A stretch of DNA of 64,000 bases from Paractinoplanes ovalisporus (GTDB lineage: Bacteria; Actinomycetota; Actinomycetes; Mycobacteriales; Micromonosporaceae). Shown here piece by piece: positions 15,654 through 23,342 of the stretch (the stretch's first letter is position 1; each line of letters starts with the position of its first letter). The position numbers were made by a program, and so were the translations under genes. The notes under the pieces are model-generated. The model had not been told where the DNA came from, did no database searches, and saw nothing but the letters and a program-made list of their open reading frames with translations. Location of the stretch: positions 62,001-126,000 of the forward strand of contig NZ_JAENHP010000017.1 in NCBI RefSeq assembly GCF_016834655.1, read 5' to 3'.

Positions 15654-17962
15654 GTATCCGCCCCCGTCCGTCCGGTCCCGGCCCGGCGGACGCCGACCTC
15701 TGCTCCCCCGGTGACCGGCCTCCCGCGAGTCCCCGTTCGTTCCACCATCTCCGGCGTGCCGGGCGCTTTCCGCGTGTCGGGCGTTTCCTGCCTACCCGCC
15801 GCATCCTGCATGGCCGCCGCGTCCTGCATGTCGGGCGCTTTCCGCATATCCGGTACCTCGTTCAAGCACGCCGACTCCTGCGTGCCTGCCGCCTCCCGCA
15901 CGCCCGGCGCCTCCTGCGTGTCGGGCGCGTCCTGCGTGTCCGGCGTCTCCTGTGCGGCGGACGCGGTCGGGTCGTGGGCCTCGGCGGGCAGGTCGAGCCA
16001 CAGGCGGGTGCCGTGGGGTGCGGCGGTGGTGATCCGTAGCTGTCCGCCCAGAGCGCCGGCCCGCTGCCGCAGCGAGGACAAGCCGACACCGGGGGCGATC
16101 GGGCCGCCGGTGCCGTCGTCGGCGACCTCCGCCCGTACGGAATGGGAATTGGTCCGGACGTCGACCCGGATGGTGGAGGCGGCCGCGTGCCGCAGGGCGT
16201 TGGTGACGCCCTCGGCGACCGAACGGTAGACCGCCACCTGCACGGCCGGCGAAAGCTCCCGTTCCACCGCGAACTCGAGCGTCAGGCGCGGGCCGCCGGA
16301 GACCCGTTGGAACGATTCGACCAGCCGATCGAGGGCCGTCGCGAGATCGCCGTCGTCCAGCGTGGACGGCGTGATCCCGGCGACGATCCGGCGGAGATCG
16401 GTGCGGCTCTCAGCGAGTCCCCGGCTCAGATCCTCGAGCAGCGCCTCCTCCCGCGCGCCCGGGCGTGCGCGAAGGGCGGCCTGGACCCGCATGCTCATTC
16501 CGGCCAGGATCGGCCCCAGCCCGTCGTGCAGATCTCCCAGCACCCGCCGGCGTTCCGCGTCGCGCTCCCGGGCCACGTCGCGGCGAGCGTGTTCCGCCTC
16601 GACGGCCAGGCCCACGGCCCGGGCCACCAGGGCCACCGTCGGCAACAGCTGAGCCGCTACTTCGCGTTGCCGGGGCTCGGGACCTTCGGCGCTGCGGTAC
16701 TCGATGACCAGGGCCCCCACCCGGTTGGCTCCGACCACGAGCGCGTGCTGCACCCAGTGCCCGGCCGCAGGCGGATCCCCGTCGCCGCCGGCGTCGTCCG
16801 GGGTCAGCACGATGCGGGCGTGCCCACCGCCGCTGGCCGTCGCGACCATCCGGGCCGCTTCGTCCAGCAGTTCGCGAGGGTCGGTGCGACTTTGGAGGCC
16901 GGCGGTGATCGCGGCGAAGTCGGCCGGTGCGAGCAGGCCGCTGCCGTACCGGCGGGACAGAGCCGCGCGGCGTATCCACAGGGCGGCCGGGGTGGCCATG
17001 GCGGCGGTGGTCAGGCTGGCGAACAGGGCCGACGTGCCGGGTGAGGGCAGGTGCAGGACGACCGAGATCGCGCGGACCAGCAGGCCGGTCAGCGACGCCG
17101 TGGTGACGACCGCGACGGCCAGGCCCAGGTCGAACAGGTGCTCGTCGAGCGGGCGGAAGTCCGTGGTGAGCGACAACCAGGGCGTGATCAGGGCGATCAG
17201 CGCCAGGACCGACATGGTGACGTACGCGCCGAGGCCCGGGCTCGGGACCGCCCACGCCACCGCCAGGACGACGGCGCTCGCCGCGAGGCTCATGACGACC
17301 CACGCCGTACGGCGGCGGGCTGCTCTCGGGTCTGAGCGGACGGCCGCCAGGATCAGTGTCCAGACGATCGCGCACCCCACGACCGACAGAACCCAGGCCG
17401 CGTTGCCCCGGATCGCGTCGCCCGCCGCGTTATCCGAGACCATGGTGCCGGCCGCGTTGGCCGTGGCCGCATTGCCCACCGCGTTGGTCGTGATCACACT
17501 GCCCACCGCGTTGGTCGTGATCGCTTTGGCTGTGGCCGCCGCGGCCGCTCCGGCGATCGCCAGGGCCGCGACGGCTGCGGACCATCGGGGGAAGCGCGGG
17601 GTTCGGAACGACCATGGCAGCGCGAGACCGACGGCGACGGCCTGCAGCGGAGCCAGGGTGGCTACGGCGTCGGTCAGTTCGCCCGCCGTCGGCACCCCGC
17701 GGGCCCGGATCAGCGCCCACACCAGATCGACCACCGGCATCAGCGAGAGCACGATCAGCACGCGCCCGGGCCGGCGGCCAGGCTGCTGGTCGAGCAGAAC
17801 CGCCCCGGCCAGCGCGAACACGGGCCAGCCGACCAGCAGGGCCAGAACCGGCGGGTCCTGCGGCATCATGGCCGAGATCGCCGTCGCGCCACAGCTCGCG
17901 ACGAAGCAGGCGCCACCGGCCAGCACCTCGACGCTGACACCGGCTTCCTGTGAGCGGGCCAT
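15650..17962 (-). CDS. Membrane sensor histidine kinase (HisKA_3 type)
   Basis: About 770 residues. The first 330 contain many hydrophobic helices. A GAF-like segment follows, then the HisKA_3 box LGDLHDGLG with the phospho-His near residue 477. The HATPase domain has its N-box (EGVTNALRHA) near 589 and GVGLSSLRQRAGALGG after it. Two low-complexity parts stand out: four to five 9-residue units (consensus xTTNAVGxx) at about residues 143-187, and a tail of about 110 residues after the kinase domain rich in D-T-Q-E-A-P units. ATG 17962 is chosen because upstream in-frame codons overlap the divergent membrane-protein gene. It is coupled to the response regulator by a 4-nt overlap. Confidence 0.88.
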   Translation of the reverse strand: MARSQEAGVSVEVLAGGACFVASCGATAISAMMPQDPPVLALLVGWPVFALAGAVLLDQQPGRRPGRVLIVLSLMPVVDLVWALIRARGVPTAGELTDAVATLAPLQAVAVGLALPWSFRTPRFPRWSAAVAALAIAGAAAAATAKAITTNAVGSVITTNAVGNAATANAAGTMVSDNAAGDAIRGNAAWVLSVVGCAIVWTLILAAVRSDPRAARRRTAWVVMSLAASAVVLAVAWAVPSPGLGAYVTMSVLALIALITPWLSLTTDFRPLDEHLFDLGLAVAVVTTASLTGLLVRAISVVLHLPSPGTSALFASLTTAAMATPAALWIRRAALSRRYGSGLLAPADFAAITAGLQSRTDPRELLDEAARMVATASGGGHARIVLTPDDAGGDGDPPAAGHWVQHALVVGANRVGALVIEYRSAEGPEPRQREVAAQLLPTVALVARAVGLAVEAEHARRDVARERDAERRRVLGDLHDGLGPILAGMSMRVQAALRARPGAREEALLEDLSRGLAESRTDLRRIVAGITPSTLDDGDLATALDRLVESFQRVSGGPRLTLEFAVERELSPAVQVAVYRSVAEGVTNALRHAAASTIRVDVRTNSHSVRAEVADDGTGGPIAPGVGLSSLRQRAGALGGQLRITTAAPHGTRLWLDLPAEAHDPTASAAQETPDTQDAPDTQEAPGVREAAGTQESACLNEVPDMRKAPDMQDAAAMQDAAGRQETPDTRKAPGTPEMVERTGTRGRPVTGGAEVGVRRAGTGRTGADT
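17400..17533. repeat. 27-bp coding repeat inside the histidine kinase
   Basis: A 22-bp core starting GCCCACCGCGTTGG recurs exactly 27 bp apart at 17474-17495 and 17501-17522, with more diverged units to the left. The period is a multiple of three, so copy number can change without breaking the frame. It encodes the 9-residue units in the membrane region of the kinase. Confidence 0.75.
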
Positions 17963-18118
17963 CTTCGAAGCATGAGGCACCGGGGCGACCGCCGGTAGGC
18001 TGCGGGACACGGCGGGAAACCGCGGGACACCCCGGGAACGCCAGGCCTCGCCCCCGGGACAGCGCCGGCGTGACGGTGTCTCCGACGGCCGGAACCGCCG
18101 GCCATTTCGGAGGTAGCC

Positions 18119-18607
18119 ATGTCCGCACCCACCGCGAGCGCCCGGAGGATCCCGCTCCCGACCGCCCCGGTTCTGATCTCCACTGTCTACGGCATCTGCG
18201 TGATCGGCCTGATCGCCTTCTTCGTCGGTGAGATCGTCTTCACCGACCACGACCCGTGGGCCACCGACGGCCCCGTCGACTCGATCCGGAACATCCTCAT
18301 CGTCGGCACGGGCGCGCTCGTGCTGGCCGTGCTCCTCGGTCAGCGCCTGGTGCAGACCCCCGAACGGGCCCGCGTCGGCGCCATCCTGTTCGGCGCCCTC
18401 TCAGTGGTGAGCATCGTCTTCTTCTGGTCGGGCGCCCCCGGCATCTTCGGCGCCTGCTCGGCCTGGCTGGCCGGTCTGACCCGCTGTTCCCGCCCGCTGG
18501 GCGGCGCCGCCCGGGTGGTCGGCCTGGTCGGTCTGTTCATGGCCGTGCTCAACGTGCTCCTCACCGTCGGCGGCGTCCTCTGGGCCGTAGCCGGCCTGGA
18601 CAGCTGA
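18119..18607 (+). CDS. Small polytopic membrane protein
   Basis: 162 residues with about four membrane helices: residues 20-40, 58-75, 85-102 and 130-155. The first and second helices are joined by an acidic loop (FTDHDPWATDGPVDS). ATG 18119 is preceded by GGAGGT at ideal spacing. It is divergent from the histidine kinase, whose start lies 156 bases away, and could be a target of that system. I do not recognise the family. Confidence 0.8.
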   Translation: MSAPTASARRIPLPTAPVLISTVYGICVIGLIAFFVGEIVFTDHDPWATDGPVDSIRNILIVGTGALVLAVLLGQRLVQTPERARVGAILFGALSVVSIVFFWSGAPGIFGACSAWLAGLTRCSRPLGGAARVVGLVGLFMAVLNVLLTVGGVLWAVAGLDS

Positions 18608-18835
18608 CCCGCCCGGCGGCTTCTCCCCATCGGAACCGCCCGCAGCGCCCAGAGCCTGCGGGCGGAGGAGCTCTCTGAACCACCACCAGACCGCACAACT
18701 TGAACTGCTCCGGAGCAGCACCTTCGGGGCCGCCTATCTCACGCGGCGCGGCCATCCTCTACCCCGCAACTGCCTGGAGGGGCACCAGCGGGCTGCGGCC
18801 GCCCTCCGCCGCCACCCCGAGACTGCCGCCTGCGG

Positions 18836-19678
18836 TCAGATGGTCCAGAAGTCGTGAGGTTCGCGGCCGGGGCGGAAGCCGTGGGCCTCGACCATGTGGG
18901 TGGCTTCGCGGAATCCCTTGGCCAGGGCCGACGGCGTGTGGGCGTCGCTGCCGAACGAGACCGTACGGCCGCCCTCCTCACGCCACCACCGCACGATCTG
19001 CGGGTGCAGCGGCAGGCGGGTGTTGACCTCCAGCGTGCGGCCGCCCTCGGCCAGGGCGCGCAGCGCGTGCCGGAACTCGGGCTCGAAGTCGACCGGTTCG
19101 AACGGCGCGGCGTCGACAGGCCAGAAACGCACCGCATAGTCGATGTGTGCGAACACGGCGAACGCCTCGCTCGCGGCGACAACCGACGGAACCTCGGCCA
19201 GATAGCGGCGGACGAGTTCGCCCGGCTTGATCTGCTCGAGCAGCACCGGCGGGCTGGTGTGGCCGCTCGGCACGGGCAGGCAGTGCAGCGACCCGAGCAC
19301 CCGATCGAACGGGCCCGCACTCAGCACCTCGGCGACGGCAGCCGGGTTCAGGTGCGGTTCCCCGATCTCGAGCCCGCTGAGGATGCGCAGGCCGGGGAAG
19401 CGTTCGCGGCATTCCTCGATCGCCGCGAGATAGGCCGCCGCGTCGAACACCGGCGGCCGCACCACCAGATCATTCCCCGTGTACGGCACATAGTGCGGGC
19501 TCACGGCGAGCGAATCCGCGGTGGCGAGCCAGTGGTTGAAGTCCAGGTGCTCGGTGAAGGCAACCGCCGGAAGCCCGATCTCCACGGCCCGGGCACAGGT
19601 CCCGGCCATGTCACCGGCCGACGTGTCCCACGACCACTCACTGTGCACGTGGCTGTCACCCGGCAATGTGTCCGGCAT
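18836..19678 (-). CDS. PHP-domain phosphoesterase (histidinol-phosphatase-like)
   Basis: A 280-residue PHP-fold metal hydrolase. Metal ligands are visible in order: DSHVHSEWSWDT (HxH), the Glu and His of SGLEIGEPH, GSLHCLP, FAHID and SFGSDAH. This matches the HisK-type histidinol-phosphatase branch, but no his genes are nearby, so the real substrate may be another phosphomonoester. ATG 19678 is preferred because GGGGGTGG precedes it; longer in-frame starts add a Trp/Cys-rich stretch unlike the family. A close paralogue of the same length follows immediately upstream (19937-20779), and the C-termini share VEAHGFRPGREPHDFW. Confidence 0.85.
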   Translation of the reverse strand: MPDTLPGDSHVHSEWSWDTSAGDMAGTCARAVEIGLPAVAFTEHLDFNHWLATADSLAVSPHYVPYTGNDLVVRPPVFDAAAYLAAIEECRERFPGLRILSGLEIGEPHLNPAAVAEVLSAGPFDRVLGSLHCLPVPSGHTSPPVLLEQIKPGELVRRYLAEVPSVVAASEAFAVFAHIDYAVRFWPVDAAPFEPVDFEPEFRHALRALAEGGRTLEVNTRLPLHPQIVRWWREEGGRTVSFGSDAHTPSALAKGFREATHMVEAHGFRPGREPHDFWTI

Positions 19679-19936
19679 GTCCACCCCCTTCGTCGGCGCC
19701 CACGCTATCCAGCGCCAACAGCCCGCTCGGAGACAGACATCCGAAGCGCAGGCAAACAATCGCCACGCACAGCTATTTCCGCCCCAACTCACCAGCCCAC
19801 CGCGCGATGACCTCAGACGCCAAGCTCCCGCCGTCAGGCCGACCCGCCGCCGTCCTCCCGCCTACCGCCGCCTTGATACGCAGAGGCCGCCGGCAACAAG
19901 GGCTGGCCGGGACCGGTGACGTGCGGGCTCGGCCCG

Positions 19937-20779
19937 TCAGCGCGTCCAGAAATCGTGCGGCTCGCGGCCCGGGCGGAACCCGTGGGCCTCGACCATGTGG
20001 GCCACCTCGCGGAAGCCGCCGGCCAGCGTCGTGGGGTCGTGAGCGTCGCTGCCGAACGAGACCGCGTCGCCACCCTCTTCGCGCCACCACCGCAGGATCT
20101 CCGGATGCAACGGCACCTGCGAGTTGACTTCGAGCACCCGCCCGCCATCGGCGACAGCGCGCAGGGCGAGCCGGAACTCCTCCTCCCATCCGTACGGGTC
20201 GAACGGCTCGGCATCAACCGGCCAGAACCGCACCGGGTAGTCGATGTGCGCGAACACGGCGAAGACATCACTACCGGCGACAACAGCCGGGATCCCCAGG
20301 AGATAGCGGCGTATCGCTTCCACTCGCCCGTAGTGCTCGAACATCCCCGGCGGCTCGTAATACTCGCCGGCAATCGGCAGCGCATGCATCGACCCGAGAA
20401 CCCGATCGAAACGCCCGGCGCTCAGAACCCGCGCGACGGCCTCGGTATGCAGGTGCGGCTCCCCGATCTCGAGCCCGCTGAGCACGCGCAGATCCGGAAA
20501 TCTCTGCCGGCACCGCTCGATCGCCGCCAGATAGCCGACCGCATCAAACGGTGGTGCGGTCACCTGTCCTAGGCCGTCGGCAAACGAGGCCAGATGCGGA
20601 CTTTCCTCAAGCGTCCTCCGGTCGGCCGTCCAGACGATGTGGTCAAGGTGTTCGGTGAAGGCAACCGCCGGCACCCCCAGCTCAACGGCCCGCGCACAGG
20701 TAGCTTCCATGTCGCCGATCGGCGTGTCCCACGACCATTCGCTGTGCACATGACTGTCGGCCGGCAGTTCGTCCCGCAT
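19937..20779 (-). CDS. PHP-domain phosphoesterase, tandem paralogue
   Basis: Also 280 residues, with the same metal motifs (DSHVHSEWSWDT, SGLEIGEPH, GSMHALP, FAHIDY, SFGSDAH) as its downstream neighbour. ATG 20779 has GGGGGAG six bases before it. The 258-base gap between the two genes has no terminator that I can see, so co-transcription is possible. The pair most likely arose by tandem duplication. The middle regions (residues 50-80 and 150-170) differ most, which would fit diverged substrates. Confidence 0.85.
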   Translation of the reverse strand: MRDELPADSHVHSEWSWDTPIGDMEATCARAVELGVPAVAFTEHLDHIVWTADRRTLEESPHLASFADGLGQVTAPPFDAVGYLAAIERCRQRFPDLRVLSGLEIGEPHLHTEAVARVLSAGRFDRVLGSMHALPIAGEYYEPPGMFEHYGRVEAIRRYLLGIPAVVAGSDVFAVFAHIDYPVRFWPVDAEPFDPYGWEEEFRLALRAVADGGRVLEVNSQVPLHPEILRWWREEGGDAVSFGSDAHDPTTLAGGFREVAHMVEAHGFRPGREPHDFWTR

Positions 20780-20951
20780 GGCCGCTCCCCCACGATCGAC
20801 GATCACCCCACCCTAGGACAAAACCGCGCCCGAGGCAGGGCCGTGCCCTTCGACCGCCGACGGAGACCCGCTCGCTGTCACTACACCGACACGCTGATCA
20901 AGGCCTGACCTTGCGACTGTGGAAGTGAGCCGACGGCGAAGGAGGAGACCG

Positions 20952-21812
20952 ATGGCGACCAAGATTTTCGAGCAGACGGACAGTTCCCGGCTCGTGACGA
21001 CCGCGGTGTTCCTGAACCAGGCGCCCGACCCGCCGAAGCCGGCCTTCTTCGATCTGGCGGCCGAGGTGGACCGGGACATGGTGGTCGTGGGCGGCGGCGC
21101 CACGGCGGCGGAAGTGCCCAACGGAGCGCTGCTGACCGCGTCCTACCCGAACGAGAACCGGACGGCCTGGCTGGCGTCCTCCAAGGACCACCGGGTGCCG
21201 AACCCGCACCGCCTCACAGTCTTCGCGATCGGCATGCGGATCAACCACCCGGACATGCCACGGGCGGCGCTGCTGAGCAACCTGCTCTACCGGAAAGCGA
21301 CCAGCCCCCCGGCGAACCATCCCCGTGTCTCCGCCGCGGTGCCCGACGACTTCACGCTGATCAGCGGCGGTTTCCGGGTGAACTGGCCGCCGGGCGCCGG
21401 CAACCTGGCAACCGGCTCCTTCCCGGGCGACAACGAAGCGACCAACACGTGGTCGGCCCGCTCGAAGGACCATTTCATACCGTCACCCTGCACGATCGAC
21501 GTGTGGTCGATCGCGATCCTGACGACGCTGCTCATCGACCACCGGGTGTTTCAGGTCCAGCGACGCATCGACCGGCTGGCAAACGCCGTCGCGGCCCAGC
21601 ATCCCACCGCCCTGCTGGAGTTCAAGGGCGAGCACGTGCTGACCGGCATAGGAGCGAAGGCGCGAGTGGAGGAACCCGGGCAACTGCTCTGGCGGCTGGA
21701 GCCGGTAGCAAGGGGCCGGGTGGGCGCGACCGCCTCGTCCAAGGATCACGAACAGCCGCTGAGCAGCTTCGTCACGGTGTCGGCGCTCGGCATCAAGCTG
21801 GTGCCCCGGTGA
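20952..21812 (+). CDS. Unknown protein with a three-fold internal repeat
   Basis: 286 residues, no signal peptide and no membrane helix. I do not recognise a family. Three segments of about 50 residues share a pattern: a Gly-rich strand, an aromatic W near the middle, then an S-K-D-H tetrapeptide, then a hydrophobic strand ending in a G-x-K/R or I. They lie at roughly residues 43-98, 130-188 and 220-282; the tetrapeptide contexts are WLASSKDHRVP, WSARSKDHFIP and GATASSKDHEQP. Three-fold beta repeats of this kind suggest a beta-trefoil or beta-prism-like fold. GGAGGAG precedes ATG 20952. The gene converges with and overlaps the next gene by 20 bases. Confidence 0.75.
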   Translation: MATKIFEQTDSSRLVTTAVFLNQAPDPPKPAFFDLAAEVDRDMVVVGGGATAAEVPNGALLTASYPNENRTAWLASSKDHRVPNPHRLTVFAIGMRINHPDMPRAALLSNLLYRKATSPPANHPRVSAAVPDDFTLISGGFRVNWPPGAGNLATGSFPGDNEATNTWSARSKDHFIPSPCTIDVWSIAILTTLLIDHRVFQVQRRIDRLANAVAAQHPTALLEFKGEHVLTGIGAKARVEEPGQLLWRLEPVARGRVGATASSKDHEQPLSSFVTVSALGIKLVPR

Positions 21813-22233
21813 TTGGGGTCGTCGGGGTGGCGGTGTTTTCGTCGTGCCAGGCCAGAGAGCTGATGCGCCAGCCGGTTTTCGTACGCACAAACTGCATCGT
21901 CTTCATCCCACGCCCGGTGAACGGGATTCCGTCGAGCACGCCGGCTTTCGCGTACGAGCAGAAGTGCTGGGCGATATCACCGAACATCTCGGTGTGGCCG
22001 CCGGTCTCCCACTCCCGGAACTCACTGAGTGCCCCGCCAAGCAGAAGATCCCGCCGTGGTTTCAGGAAGCTGTCCACCGTGTAGATCGCCGGGTCCCCGT
22101 CGCCGGTCTTGATGATGACCGCCTCGGGAAGGAAAAGGCCGGGGAGGGAGGTCAGCCGTTCGGTGCAGCCGTCACCGGAGGTGAACGCTGCAAAGAAGGT
22201 GCGTACGAGGTACGAAAGCTCGTCGCCGCTCAT
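21793..22233 (-). CDS. NTF2/SnoaL-like small protein
   Basis: About 146 residues from ATG 22233; a GTG at 22296 would add 21 Pro/Asp-rich residues. The pattern of an N-terminal helix (LSYLVRTFFAAF), a short loop, then strands (FLPEAVIIKT, MKTMQFVRTKTGWRISSLAWHDE) is typical of DUF4440/SnoaL-type NTF2-fold proteins. In these the terminal W-R-I-x-S-L-x-W segment closes the barrel. These may bind or isomerise small molecules; no specific role can be assigned. AGGAT five bases upstream supports the inner start. Confidence 0.7.
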   Translation of the reverse strand: MSGDELSYLVRTFFAAFTSGDGCTERLTSLPGLFLPEAVIIKTGDGDPAIYTVDSFLKPRRDLLLGGALSEFREWETGGHTEMFGDIAQHFCSYAKAGVLDGIPFTGRGMKTMQFVRTKTGWRISSLAWHDENTATPTTPITGAPA

Positions 22234-22296
22234 GCAGATCCTGTCGGGGGCTGGAGAGTTTGGGGGGCGTGGTCGCGGGTCGTCGTCAGAGTTCAC

Positions 22297-22494
22297 GCCG
22301 TACGGGGGCGGCGATGATTGGTCATTACGAGGCTACAGAGACCGATTACGACGAGGCTCGCACCAACCCGAGGCTGCAAAGATCGACCACTACCAGGCTC
22401 GCGCCACGCACCACACCGAGGCTGCGAAGTCCGATCGCCACCGTCGCCGATGAGCGACCCGTGAGGCCATGACAGTCGTCTGGGCTGCGAAGAA
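22297..22494. other. Intergenic, short CGAGGCT motifs
   Basis: No gene. The heptamer CGAGGCT or a one-base variant recurs about six times between 22327 and 22432 at irregular spacing. I see no hairpin or promoter here. Confidence 0.4.
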
Positions 22495-23100
22495 ACTCAA
22501 GAGCTAAGACCTTGGGGCTCCGCCCCAAACCCCGGCCATCGCTCGGAGATCGGTGAAAAGGCTCGGTCAAAGACGAGGCAGGAAGCAACGACGGCGTGGG
22601 TTTGGGTGGTCTCCTCGCGGCGGCGGCCGAGAGCGAATCGCAAGGAAGGGCAGGGCGCAACCAAACCCCGGTTGCACCCTGCCCTTCCTCACGATGAGCT
22701 GAGGCTGCCGTCGCGAGGAGATCACCCAAACCAAGCAGGGCACTATTCAGAAACGAGGTGAACCCTGGCTGGGCGGGGAGAAAAACAGGCCCGACGCCAA
22801 CTGTCTGGTTCGTCACCGCACCTTCTGGCGGCGCGATCCCAGGCTGGCTGTCCTCAGACCAGCCGCCTTCCGCTAGGCAGCACGACCCCATCCGGGCTGC
22901 TATAGCCCGCCGCCAAAACCACCGCGCGAGCAGAGTCGAAGCCGGCCGCCGGGACGCCGAACCGGTAGGTGGCGTGTGAGCGGGTCGTGCTCGGCCGGCG
23001 CCCGCCTGCCGTCGGTAGTTCGGTTGTAAGACCGACCCGTGGTTACCGCGAAGCGGTGCGCAACCGGCGAGGTCCGTCACACCAGCCACCCACCCACGTC
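22495..23100. repeat. Dispersed hairpin repeat, copy 2
   Basis: It starts with the small hairpin 22512-22528 (TTGGGGC, loop TCC, GCCCCAA), where copy 1 has C-G in place of the outer T-A pair. The large hairpin spans 22599-22732. The outer arms have two wobble-type mismatches, the inner arms one, and the AAACCCC loop is identical to copy 1. About 320 bases follow that have no counterpart in copy 1. The shared 22-base module then reappears at 23066-23087. Other small hairpins (for example GTCGGT/ACCGAC near 23013) lie in the extra segment. There is no gene. Confidence 0.75.
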
Positions 23101-23232
23101 GGCCTGCGGAAGCAATATCCCCTGGAATGACCGGCGCGGAGCCAGACCACCCGGCGCAACGGGGGTCCCTCAGCCTTCTCGGCACGGACCAGTCGGCGAC
23201 CAAAGTCCTGGCCGTCACTGATTCCCATGCAA

Positions 23233-23305
23233 GGTTGGGGGCCGGGGTGACCCCTCATGGCAATAGATGGGTTACCGCCGTGAGGGGTCACCCCGGCCCC
23301 CAACC
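23233..23305. terminator. Perfect 25-bp inverted repeat downstream of ftsH
   Basis: Arms 23233-23257 and 23281-23305 are perfectly complementary over 25 bases around a 23-nt loop. It lies 38 bases beyond the stop of the leftward ftsH-like gene. It is longer than a normal terminator and is followed by the hairpin repeat family, so it may be part of that mobile or structural material as well as ending transcription. Confidence 0.65.
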
Positions 23306-23342
23306 GTCCAAGCGCAAGCAAGCCGCCCGACCCCAAAGCAGT

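Noticed and set aside
18705..18718. Perfect 14-bp palindrome CTGCTCCGGAGCAG as an operator
   Set aside because: It lies between two convergent gene ends with no promoter nearby; more likely chance or part of a weak terminator.
23039..23221. Small plus-strand frame in the gene-free region
   Set aside because: It runs through repeat modules, has no ribosome site and no protein-like composition.
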